Shown piece after piece: positions 55,216 to 64,000 of a stretch of 64,000 nucleotides of DNA. Origin of the DNA: Schistocerca nitens (lineage: Eukaryota > Arthropoda > Insecta > Orthoptera > Acrididae); the NCBI RefSeq assembly GCF_023898315.1, contig NC_064616.1, forward strand, positions 705,155,389 through 705,219,388, written 5' to 3'. Below the pieces are notes generated by a model. It saw only the letters and a list, made by a program, of their open reading frames with translations, ran no database searches and was not told the DNA's origin. A program made the translations under genes and the position numbers. Position 1 is the first letter of the stretch. The number at the start of each line of letters is the position of its first letter.

Positions 55216-55448
55216 TACAGACAACACGAGTCGTGTACCTCCTTCCTGGTGGAATGACTGGAACTAATCGGCTATCTGACCCCCTCCGTCTAATAGGCGC
55301 TGCTCATGCATGTTGTTTACATCTTTTTGCGGGTTTAGTGACATCTCTGAGCAGTCATAGGGACTGTGTCTCTGATACAATATCCACAGTCAGCGTCTAT
55401 CGTCAGGAGATCTTGGAACCGGGGTGATGCAAAATTTTTTTTGATGTG

Positions 55449-56605
55449 TATAAATATCAGGCCTGGCTGGCATAGTCTGCCTGCGGTGACGGTGTGCAGA
55501 CATACTGTGAGCAGCGTGCTGCGGCCGGCAGTGTTTACATCGGTGGGAGAGTCGCGAGCCAGCAGCGTCGCTCGGCTGTATTTGTGGCTACTGTGCTGTG
55601 GAACTTCAACTACTCAAACTCAGAAAATGAGTACAGAGTGATATTCATTGGAACATTAGCATTACATGTATGTAGTATGTTACACACCCTGATAACAGAA
55701 ACTTCATAGAAAACATAATACGATTAGGTTCTATGACAGGAAGTGCAACAAGCCTTTTCAGAAAGACATTAAAGTTCATGATGCTTTAACTACACTTAAA
55801 TTCGAAAGCAACAACATATGCTTTCCCTAACATTGATTTCCTGACATATAAGCTATCGCACATTTCACAGCGATAGCAACAAGCACATTTCACAGCGATA
55901 GCAACAACCCGATAATACTGGCAGGATATACATGGCTATAAAACGAGCACAGGCCATAATTATTCCAAAAGAGATTTTAGTGGGAACCTTTAGTGTGTTC
56001 CCAGTCATTCTATGTCCACATATCTCTATATAATTTTCTACAGGGGGCATCTTGCACTCTTATTTGAACATTTCCAGTTAATCCCAGTAATAGTATGACT
56101 AAAACCTGGAGCCAACAATAGTATTACTAAAATTTAAAACTAAAATCTAATTCATTCATTCACTCATAAATTCGAAAGCACATTTATTTAGGACATAAAG
56201 GTACGAAACAAACATTTACATAATTTGCGAACATCGGCGAAGTGGATGATGCAGTTGCTTATTTTGTCACCAGCCTGTTACATTTACCCTCATCTAACCG
56301 GCGTTCCTTGTTGGGCCTTTCTGTTTACTGTTCACACAGATAACAGGTAGTTACCATACGTAAGGTTAATCTGAAACAGAGATACTTCACGATACAGCTC
56401 CTGCTGCCCAGCAAGAAACTGAAAAATCCACGATAGGTTCGATGACACGGTTGGCACTCCGCATTTAGGTGAAAATGACACCAAAATGCACTATAACCAG
56501 TCCCCACATCACTTCACTATGGACTTTATACTCGCACCACAGTATACGCACTAAACCGATATCCAACGAATCATCAATAACGTCTGTTCCGTTATGTGGG
56601 TTCTA
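55449..56605. other. Intron sequence with a short tandem duplication
   Basis: Open frames at 55494-55709 and 56325-56663 have no signature. The only structure seen is the 25-bp duplication at 55859-55908. Confidence 0.4.
55859..55908. repeat. 25-bp unit, two copies in tandem
   Basis: CACATTTCACAGCGATAGCA plus ACAAG at 55859-55883, repeated at 55884-55908 with the last base changed to C. Confidence 0.93.
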
Positions 56606-57655
56606 CATTGAAGCGTCAAAGAAACTGATAAAGGCATGCATATTCAAATACAGAGATATGTAAACAACCAGAATACGGCGCTGCGGTCGGCAACGCCTAT
56701 ATAAGACAACACGTGTCTGGCGCAGTTGTTAAATCGGTTAATGCTGCTACAGTGGCAGGTTGTCAGGATTTAAGTGAGTTTGAACGTGGTGTTATAGTCG
56801 GCGTACGAGCGATGGAACACAGCATCTCCGAGGTAGCGATGAAGTGGGGATTTTGTCGTACGACCATTTCACAAGTGCACCGTGAATATCAGGAATCCGG
56901 AAAAACATCAAATCTCCGACATCGCTGCAGCCGGAAAAAGATCCTGTAATAACGGGACCAACGACGACTGAAGATAATCGTTCTGCGTGACAGAAGTGCA
57001 ACCCTTCCGCAAATTCCTGCAGATTTCAATGCTGGACTATCAACAGATGTCAGAGCTCACTCGTGTACCCTTGATGACTGCACGACACAGAGCTTTACGA
57101 CTCGCCTGGGTTTGTCAACACCGATATTGGACTGCTCATGACGAGAAACATGTTGCCTGGTCGGACGAGTATCGCTTCAAATTGTAATCGAGCGGATGGA
57201 CGTGTACGGGTATTGGGACGACGGGATGACCTCATGAATCCATAGACCCTGAATGAATGAATGTCAGCAGGGGACTGTTCAAGCTGGTGGAGGCTCTTAA
57301 ATGGTGTGGGGCGTGTGCAGTTGGAGTGATATGGGATCCGCCAGAATTGCTACAGAGTGGCTCGAGAAACACTTTGCTGGGTTTAAACGCTTCCGCTTGT
57401 CACCAAACTCCCCAGACATGAACATTATTGAGCATTCTGGGATGCCTTGCAACGTACTTTTCAGAAGAGGTCTCCACTCCATCGTACTCTTACACATTTA
57501 TGGACAGCCCTGCAGGATTCATGGTGTCAGTTCCCTCCAGCACTGCTTCAGACACTATTCGAGTCCATGCCACGTCGTGTTGTGGCATTTCTGCGTGCTC
57601 GCGGTGGCCCTACACGATATTAGGCACTTGTACCAGTTTGTTCGGCTCATCAGTG
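56606..57655 (+). mobile_element. Tc1-like transposon, family G, deleted and degenerate
   Basis: Left terminus CATTGAAGCGTCAAAGAAAC, right mirror CACTGATGAGCCGAACAAAC, TA at 56604-56605 and 57656-57657. 1050 bp, shorter than full-length relatives. A TATATAAGACAAC element near 56697 precedes the coding region. Confidence 0.87.
56713..57600 (+). pseudogene. Tc1-like transposase, family G, broken
   Basis: Starts MSGAVVKSVNAATVAGCQDL, then SEFERGVIVGVRAMEHSISE and a helix-turn-helix (EVAMKWGFCRTTISQVHREY). Frames shift at about 56947 and after. HVAWSDEYRFKL (first Asp) is at 57151-57186, AGGGS..MVWGVCSWSD near 57285-57330, then a jump to RLSPNSPDMNIIEHSG with the Glu. The second catalytic block is missing. 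Dead. Confidence 0.83.
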
Positions 57656-57657
57656 TA

Positions 57658-58789
57658 TAATGCTTAGGTGGCCACAAGGCAGAGAATTTCACGGCAAAAC
57701 ACAGTGACAACAAGCAATGAATAACGTCAGTTCAGAGCTGAAAATTCCCTTCGGTACAGAATTACTCAGAAGACCTGCCACATAACATTCCCTTGGCTCC
57801 GCTCATCCGTACTACAGAACAGCAAGCTGCTCCCATCTATTACCCATCTTCCAAGTTCCATCAACAATATAACATCAAGCCCATGCTATTACGGGCATCA
57901 TTCCTCTCTGAAGGCAGTAATTCAAAATCTCCACAGACTTCACCACAGTACTCACTGCAAATTTCCACATTAGTCACAAAGCACCGACTGACCTAGCCTC
58001 ACTAGTTACACAGAAGTTCCGTTACGTCCTGCTCCACATACAGCCCGCTCTTGCTTGTTATCGCGTACAACCGTTCCGACTGCCGCCGCCGTGTACCAGC
58101 GACGGACGGGAGCACGTCGACTGTCACGCACCATAATAGACAAATAGGCACACTACGATGGTGGAGATTAGCTGAAAAGGCACCCTGAAGTCTAACCTTG
58201 ATAGATCATTTGCAAAACCGAAGTCATGTGAATTTGAAGACTGACTCGAAAGTTCTAATGAATCATTTTACAGGCATTTATTTTTCGACTGTCAGGCAGG
58301 TGGTGTTCCTTTAACCGAAAACTTCTGATCTATGCGAGAAAATTATTGAATGTACTGGATGATCAACGAAGTTCTACTACACTCATGGTAATATTGGTGA
58401 AGTCTCCATCACTCAAACTAGTCCAGGGGGACGAACTATTCGAACATTCGAATTTTCGTTTGAGACCCCGCAGACCGATTAAATGCACCAGTGTCAGTGT
58501 ATGGAAATGTCATTGGTAACATTACAGAGAAACGGTCACGTTCTCGGAAGTATCCTGTGTTGAACGGAATAAGACAAATAGAAATCGACCTTCACAAGCA
58601 TATACCATCATATATTAATGTATGCGGATACAGCACGATCGTAATTTATGGCGATCAGCTGAGTACCTTCGTTGATTTTAACACTACTGGTCACGTTCGT
58701 GTGGTGTGCATTCAGACGCGTGTAGCAGTTACCTAGGTGTGAACCCACACAAGTGCCCGAGAAGACAACATTGCCCAGTTCGTATGCAG
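57658..58789. other. Intron sequence, no recognised feature
   Basis: Contains a short GC-rich patch near 58020-58130 (ACTGCCGCCGCCGTGTACCA) but no recognised gene, RNA or element end. Confidence 0.35.
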
Positions 58790-59265
58790 CGGCAGTGGCA
58801 CATTGTGACAGGTGATGAAGCTAGGTTCATCATTTAAACCACGGAAACAAGAGAGCATCAGTGATGTTACGCCACGAAGTGTCACCGACGCCAGAAAAGT
58901 TCAAGACCATGCCATCAAGAATCAAATTCATGCTGACAGTATTTTAGGATGTTCAAGCTAGGGTGCATTTGGAATTCATGCCTAAGGACACCACCATAAA
59001 CACTGCAAGGTTCTGCGAGACCCTCAGAAAACTGAAAGCACATTGAACACCCTCTCCTTCAGCATGACAATACCAGGCCACAAGAACGCTGTGACATCTG
59101 CAACAATCCAACGCCTCGGGTTCCTCCATACAATCCCAACTTGACCATTTCCGATTTTCATTTATTTCCAAAACTTAAACAACACTTTTGGTGAGTCCAC
59201 TTTCATAGTGATGAAGCGTTGCAAGCTGAGTTGAGGTTGTGCCTCTTTCTACAAAGTCAAGCATT
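58790..59265 (+). pseudogene. mariner transposase relic
   Basis: The plus strand reads IVTGDEARFI (first Asp block) near 58797, LQHDNTRPQERCD (second Asp) near 59058, then PRVPPYNPNLTISDFHLFPK and LKQHFW with the third Asp (mariner PPYSPDLAPSDYHLF), and HSDEALQAELRLCLF. Several stops and gaps lie between. Termini not found; old copy. Confidence 0.75.
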
Positions 59266-60189
59266 CTACAGTGACGATATAAATTGATGTAGTCACGAAT
59301 AATAAAGAAGTAGAATGTTAATAAAGTTTGTTTCATTTGAAAAGCTTTACGATTGAGCACACAAAAGATTCGGAGGCATTTGCTGTCCATGAGGCCTCCC
59401 AAAACTAATTCTGCCACCCAGCTTTCTTACTGTATCGCTCACGTCAAAGATCGCTCGATCCGTCGAAACATACCTTGCAGTTTCCACTTAATGATGTACT
59501 GCCTAACAAGTGACTGTCGTAGTACCAAGGAAAACGTAGCATGAAAAACGTTCGTGCCGAAGAAGGTACCTTTCAACATTACTGTGTTGCTGGTTGGTAA
59601 GGAATCACGCCCTGAAATTTGACGGCGGAAATATTTTTTCACCTTGTATAACACAATACCAATATTTAATTAAAAGAAGTTACATTTCAGTATTGTTTGT
59701 AAGGTTTGAAAATGCTTGAAGATAGCTTTTTATCCTTACATGTATTTAAATATTTATTAGAGCGAAATGTACGTCAATATTACAAGGATGCTGTTGCCAA
59801 TCCCCTGGCTTCAATAAGCCGTGGCTCCAATGCACATTATCTTGTCAGATCACTACATGAAAATTTTATGTATTGATTGACACAGCTAACTGAAGAGTTA
59901 CATAAATGTTATCAGCAAATGTCTTTGGCATGCGCTAAAAGAATCAAAACATGTAAGATGCGGGTGAAGTTGGGCTTGTGGACTCTACCAGTCAGACAAT
60001 GAAGAAAAAAATAATAGTACACTAGTGACTCTCTAGGTTGATTTTCTATAGTAACACGATATAACTTCGAGAAATTAACCCCACCAGTGGCTACTTCATC
60101 CTTACATTCGTTTTAACATTTTGGCAGCATTTCTTTTTATTTGTCACAACAAACAGAAAATCACTATACAATTCACGCGCATCGAAATT
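59266..60189. other. Intron sequence, no recognised feature
   Basis: AT-rich. Open frames at 59353-59654 on both strands have no signature. Nothing recognised. Confidence 0.35.
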
Positions 60190-60488
60190 TTAATAATTGG
60201 CAACCAATGCTCTACAATCGCAATAAAGTCATGAGATGTTCAATTGACTCTTTTTATTAGAACATGTTGCGCGTTTCGGGATTACACCCATCTTCAGACA
60301 TGACAAACTTCAACTCCTTCCTAACCAACCAGGCGTACAGCCTTGACAACTCAAAGTTGAGTTGTCAAGGCTGTACGCCTGTGCTGAAGATGGGTGCAAT
60401 CCCGAAACGCATAACATGTTCCAATAAGACTCAACTGAACATCTCATGACTTTATTGCGATTGTACAGCACTGGTAGCCAATTATTAA
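60190..60488. mobile_element. Foldback MITE-like element
   Basis: An inverted repeat spans the whole segment: outer ends TTAATAATTGGC and its complement, shared blocks CAATCGCAATAAAGTCATGA, GCGTTTCGGGATT and CCCATCTTCAG in mirrored order, and a near-perfect centre (AGGCGTACAGCCTTGACAAC then TCAA against its complement) with a 2-nt loop. The left arm has about 32 extra bp between TTCAG and AGGCG. It ends 147 bp upstream of the last shakB exon. Confidence 0.85.
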
Positions 60489-60635
60489 CATAAAAATGAT
60501 CGCAGACCTCAGACGGGATTTTATGTCCTGTATATCATCGAAATTTTAGCAAACATTACTTAAAAATTACGTATTTTACAGTATCTACTCCACAACTCTG
60601 TGTGTACCGAATGTGAGAGGACATTTTTGTTGTAG

Positions 60636-61150
60636 GGCAAATGTTCCTGATGAACCGGTTTTTCGACGGCGCATTCCTAACGTTCGGCATCGACGTACTG
60701 ACATTTATGGAAAGTGACCAAGAGGACCGTTGGGACCCGATGATCTACATCTTCCCTCGGATGACCAAGTGCACGTTCCACAAGTACGGAGTGTCGGGTG
60801 AGATAGAGAAGTTGGATGCGGTGTGCATCTTGCCGCTGAACGTGGTGAACGAGAAGATTTACGTCTTCCTGTGGTTCTGGTTCCTGTTGCTGGCGTTCCT
60901 GACGACGCTGAGCCTGCTGTTCCGCGTGCTCATCATCATGAGTCCCCGCATCCGCGTCTACCTGCTGCGCTTCCGCTTCCGCATGGTGCGCCGCGACGCC
61001 GTCGACGCCATCGTGGTGCGGTCGCGCATGGGCGACTGGTTTCTGCTCTACATGCTCGGCCAGAACGTCGACTGCCTCATCTTCCGGGACGTCATGCACG
61101 AGCTCGCCGACCGTCTCAAGCGCAGTCCGGTCATGCTGCCCGACGCGTAG
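60636..61150 (+). CDS. shakB: Innexin Shaking-B, terminal coding exon
   Basis: Acceptor TTGTTGTAG, phase 1, joining G|GG to CAA ATG ([18 protein letters not shown]). The 170 codons cover extracellular loop 2 with two innexin cysteines (TKCTFHKYG and DAVCILPLN), membrane segment 4 ([24 protein letters not shown] region) and the cytoplasmic tail with [20 protein letters not shown] and [15 protein letters not shown], ending MLPDA at a TAG (61148-61150). The GDWFLLY block and the DA end are conserved in Shaking-B. The last third is strikingly GC-rich (third positions mostly C or G). The exon is intact. Confidence 0.92.
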
Positions 61151-61160
61151 CATGGTAAGT
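61151..61160 (+). promoter_or_regulatory. Candidate splice donor just after the stop codon
   Basis: CATG|GTAAGT, with GT at 61155-61156, matches the donor consensus. It would make the coding exon end 4 nt after the stop and place an intron in the 3' UTR. No acceptor or polyadenylation site was identified to confirm this. Confidence 0.4.
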
Positions 61161-61724
61161 ACCCTTCAGAAAGAGCATTTCCCTAGCCTCCTGAAGGGAA
61201 AGGAAACGGTTAACTCCAAACAATTGCTGGAATTGCACTGATGCAAATGGAGTGTGTTATACCATGAAGCAGCAGTCCAATATTTGCACACTTCTTGGAG
61301 ATGTTAGCACATAACTAGTATTAAATGATTAAACTTCCATTAGGAACTGTTGGTCATCGTCAACATCGTTATGAGATGACCCCCACGGCAGTCATGTGTT
61401 CGTTTTGGTATGCAAGCTAACACCCTCCGAAAGTCATCATGACTAATTTCTATGCATAACACACATTAAGTCAGTTCAGAAAGACTGCTGGTTGGTAAAT
61501 CGTATGAAAGTGTAAGTATTCCCATCCCATCCCAGCAGTGCTCTATGGATGACAGATAATCGGACCAGTTCAGGCAAATCAAGAGCCATTCGTTTCTTAA
61601 GGCGTTGGCAATGTGACCTGCAGTGTGAGGTCTTGCATTATTCTGCTATAATATTTCATTTGGTACCTTGGTGATGAATATAGTTAACCATTCTTGCCAC
61701 ATATCGGAGAGATACTAAAAGGTA
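61161..61724. other. No recognised feature
   Basis: Sequence following the last coding exon. It is either 3' UTR or intron. No clear AATAAA-type signal with downstream GT-rich element recognised. Confidence 0.35.
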
Positions 61725-63960
61725 TCAGATAGATTATATAATGGTAAGACAGAGATTTAGGAACCAGGTTTTAAATTGTAAGACATTTCCAGGGGCAGAT
61801 GTGGACTCTGACCACAATCTATTGGTTATGACCTGTAGATTGAGACTGAAGAAACTGCAAAAAGGTGGGAATTTAAGGAGATGGGACCTGGATAAACTGA
61901 AAGAACCAGAGGTTGTACAGAGTTTCAGGGAGAGCATAAGGGAACAATTGACAGGAATGGGGGAAAGAAATACAGTAGAAGAAGAATGGGTAGCTTTGAG
62001 GGATGAAGTAGTGAAGGCAGCAGAGGATCAAGTAGGTAAAAAGACGAGGGCTAGTAGAAATCCTTGGGTAACAGAAGAAATATTGAATTTAATTGATGAA
62101 AGGAGAAAATATAAAAATGCAGTAAATGAAGCAGGCAAAAAGGAATACAAACGTCTCAAAAATGAGATTGACAGGGAGTGCAAAATTGCTAAGCAGGGAT
62201 GGCTAGAGGACAAATGTAAGGATGTAGAGGCTTATCTCACTAGGGGTAAGATAGATACGGCCTACAGGAAAATTAAAGAGACCTTTGGAGATAAGAGAAC
62301 CACTCATATGAACATCAAGAGCTCAGATGGAAACCCAGTTCTAAGCAAAGAAGGGAAAGCAGAAAGGTGGAAGGAGTATATAGAGGGTTTATACAAGGGC
62401 GATGTACTTTAGGACAATATTATAGAAATGGAAGAGGATGTAGATGAAGATGAAATGGGAGATACGATACTGTGTGAAGAGTTTGACAGAGCACTGAAAG
62501 ACCTGAGTCGAAACAAGGCCCCCGGAGTAGACAGCATTCCATTGGAACTACTGACGGCTTTAGGAGAGCCAGTCCTGACAAAACTCTACCATCTGGTGAG
62601 CAAGATGTATGAAACAGGCGAAATACCCACAGACTTCAAGAAGAATATAATAATTCCAATCCCAAAGAAAGCAGGTGTGGACAGATGTGAGAATTACCGA
62701 ACAATCAGTTTAATAAGCCACAGCTGCAAAATACTAACACGAATTCTTTACAGACGAATGGAAAAACTAGTAGAAGCCGACCTCGGGGGAGATCAGTTTG
62801 GATTCCGTAGAAATACTGGAACACGTGAGGCAATACTGACCTTACGACTTATCTTAGAAGAAAGATTAAGAAAAGGCAAACCTACGTTTCTAGCATTTGT
62901 AGATTTAGAGAAAGCTTTTGACAATGTTGACTGGAATACTCTCTTTCAAATTCTAAAGGTGGCAGGGGTAAAATACATGGAGCGAAAGGCTATTTACAAT
63001 TTGTACAGAAACCAGATGGCAGTTATAAGAGTCGAGGGACATGAGAGGGAAGCAGTGGTTGGGAAGGGAGTAAGACAGGGTTGTAGCCTCTCCCCGATGT
63101 TATTCAATCTGTATATTGAGCAAGCAGTAAAGGAAACAAAAGAAAAATTCGGAGTAGGTATTAAAATCCATGGAGAAGAAATAAAAACTTTGAGGTTCGC
63201 CGATGACATTGTAATTCTGTCAGAGACAGCAAAGGACTTGGAAGAGCAGTTGAACGGAATGGACAGTGTCTTGAAAGGAGGATATAAGATGAACATCAAC
63301 AAAAGCAAAACAAGGATAATGGAATGTAGTCGAATTAATTCGGGTGATGTTGAGGGTATTAGATTAGGAAATGAGACACTTAAAGTAGTAAAGAAGGTTT
63401 GCTATTTGGGGAGCAAAATAACTGATGATGGTCGAAGTAGAGAGGATATAAAATGTAGACTGGCAATGGCAAGGAAAGCGTTTCTGAAGAAGAGAAATTT
63501 GTTAACATCGAGTATAGATTTAAGTGTCAGGAACTCATTTCTGAAAGTATTTGTATGGAGTATAGCCATGTATGGAAGTGAAACATGGACGGTAAATAGT
63601 TTGGACAAGAAGAGAATAGAAGCTTTCGAAATGTGGTGCTACAGAAGAATGCTGAAGATTAGATGGGTAGATCACATAACTAATGAGGAGGTACTGAATA
63701 GGATTGGGGAGAAAAGGAGTTTGTGGCACAACTTGACCAGAAGAAGGGATCGGTTGGTAGGACATGTTCTGAGGCATCAAGGGATCACCAATTTAGTATT
63801 GGAGGGCAGCGTGGAGGGTAAAAATCGTAGGGGGAGACCAAGAGATGAATACACTAAGCAGATTCAGAAGGATGTAGGTTGCAGTAGGTACTGGGAGATG
63901 AAGAAGCTTGCACAGGATAGAGTAGCATGGAGAGCTGCATCAAACCAGTCTCAGGACTGA
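61725..63960 (+). pseudogene. RTE-like endonuclease/reverse transcriptase, one nonsense codon
   Basis: Endonuclease end at 61725-61850 (PGADVDSDHNLLVMTCRLRL with the SDH motif), a coiled linker, then TAG at 62410-62412 (after GDVL, probably a sense codon such as GAG originally). After it: reverse transcriptase with KAPGVDSIPLELL, ENYRTISLISHSCKILTRIL, GGDQFGFRRNTGTREAIL, motif A FLAFVDLEKAFDNVDW (about residue 158 from 62428), motif B GVRQGCSLSPMLFNLYIE (about 214) and motif C LRFADDIVILSE (about 256). The C-terminus has MYGSETWTVNSLDKKRIEAF and RRDRLVGHVLRH. Stop at 63958-63960. The 510-residue part is intact. Confidence 0.92.
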
Positions 63961-63975
63961 AGACCACAACAACAA
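61725..63975 (+). mobile_element. RTE-like LINE, 5'-truncated, nearly intact
   Basis: Begins inside the endonuclease (QIDYIMVRQRFRNQ) and runs to a 3' end CTGAAGACCACAACAACAAC, the poly-(AAC)-like tail typical of such elements. The coding frame is open apart from one TAG at 62410-62412. 5'-truncated insertion, evidently young. Confidence 0.87.
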
Positions 63976-63978
63976 CAT

Positions 63979-64000
63979 CGGGCCGGCCGAAGTGGCCGTG
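63979..64000 (+). mobile_element. tRNA-derived SINE, head type 1 (cut by window end)
   Basis: GGGCCGGCCGAAGTGGCCGT matches the first 20 bp of the type 1 head, directly behind the LINE tail. The rest lies outside the window. Confidence 0.85.

Larger units (their letters stand above)
53780..55448 (-). mobile_element. Tc1-like transposon, family B, copy 3, with SINE
   Basis: Termini CACACATATGAAAAACAG (left) and the mirror CACATCAAAAAAAATTTTG (right), TA at 53778-53779 and 55449-55450. 1669 bp including a SINE at 54705-54901. The transposase on minus is interrupted. Confidence 0.92.
43616..60635 (+). other. shakB intron, 17,020 bp
   Basis: Bounded by donor GTGAGT (43616) and acceptor TTGTTGTAG (60635). 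Phase 1, splitting a Gly codon (G|GG). It holds a Jockey relic, a Tigger with nested mariner and SINE, several tRNA-derived SINEs, mariner and Tc1 relics, family B copy 3 and a foldback near the 3' end. Large transposon-filled introns fit a large-genome insect. Confidence 0.9.

Noticed and set aside
60677..61158. Long open frames antisense to, and in another frame of, the last shakB exon
   Set aside because: They are shadows caused by the GC-rich coding strand and show no independent signature.
1..64000. CRISPR arrays, operons or bacterial-type promoters
   Set aside because: The window is eukaryotic: spliced innexin exons, SINEs and LINEs; no spaced direct-repeat array was seen.

Overview
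This window is insect nuclear DNA, dominated by transposable elements. It carries two coding exons of one host gene, an innexin that best matches Shaking-B (shakB). The mix of repeats suggests an orthopteran with a very large genome, most likely a Schistocerca-type locust. The mix comprises tRNA-headed SINEs with a shared body, a 5S rRNA-headed SINE, several Tc1/mariner families, CR1/Jockey/RTE-like LINEs and a Tigger element. The species assignment is inference: repeat style and innexin similarity support it, and no search was run. There are no prokaryotic operons, CRISPR arrays or functional rRNA genes.

Layout. 1-3100: a LINE split by a Tc1-like element (family A). 4436-5385: a 5S-derived SINE and a dimeric SINE. 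7384-10852: a second family A copy abutting a family B Tc1-like element that holds two SINEs. 11090-11290: a CpG-rich, TATA-containing promoter-like stretch. 12335-14700: a SINE, then a Tc1-like relic split by a solo LTR. 16286-19838: a decayed LINE on the minus strand containing a mariner that itself contains a SINE. 19840-21731: a family B copy with a 240-bp near-perfect inverted duplication. 21734-23332: a mariner relative. 24045-27714: LINE 3' ends, a tRNA-headed repeat, and a family A element with an intact 340-residue transposase inside a (TA)n tract. 28009-33530: more Tc1-like and LINE relics. 37195-40400: two foldback elements. 43396-43615 and 60636-61150: shakB coding exons, separated by a 17-kb intron full of transposons. 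61725-64000: a nearly intact RTE-like LINE and the start of another SINE.

The shakB exons join in phase 1 and encode the C-terminal part of the channel: the end of the second membrane segment, the cytoplasmic loop, membrane segments 3 and 4, extracellular loop 2 and the tail. The N-terminal exon or exons were not found here. The first 43 kb are therefore either upstream intron or 5' flank of shakB. A consensus splice donor just after the stop codon hints at a spliced 3' UTR.

The mobile elements form a readable history. SINEs carry 9-15 bp target duplications, Tc1/mariner elements carry TA duplications, and nesting gives relative ages. Observations most worth pursuing are the hairpin-forming family B copy, the intact family A transposase with short D-to-E spacing (32 residues), the modular and dimeric SINEs, the foldback elements and the candidate promoter.
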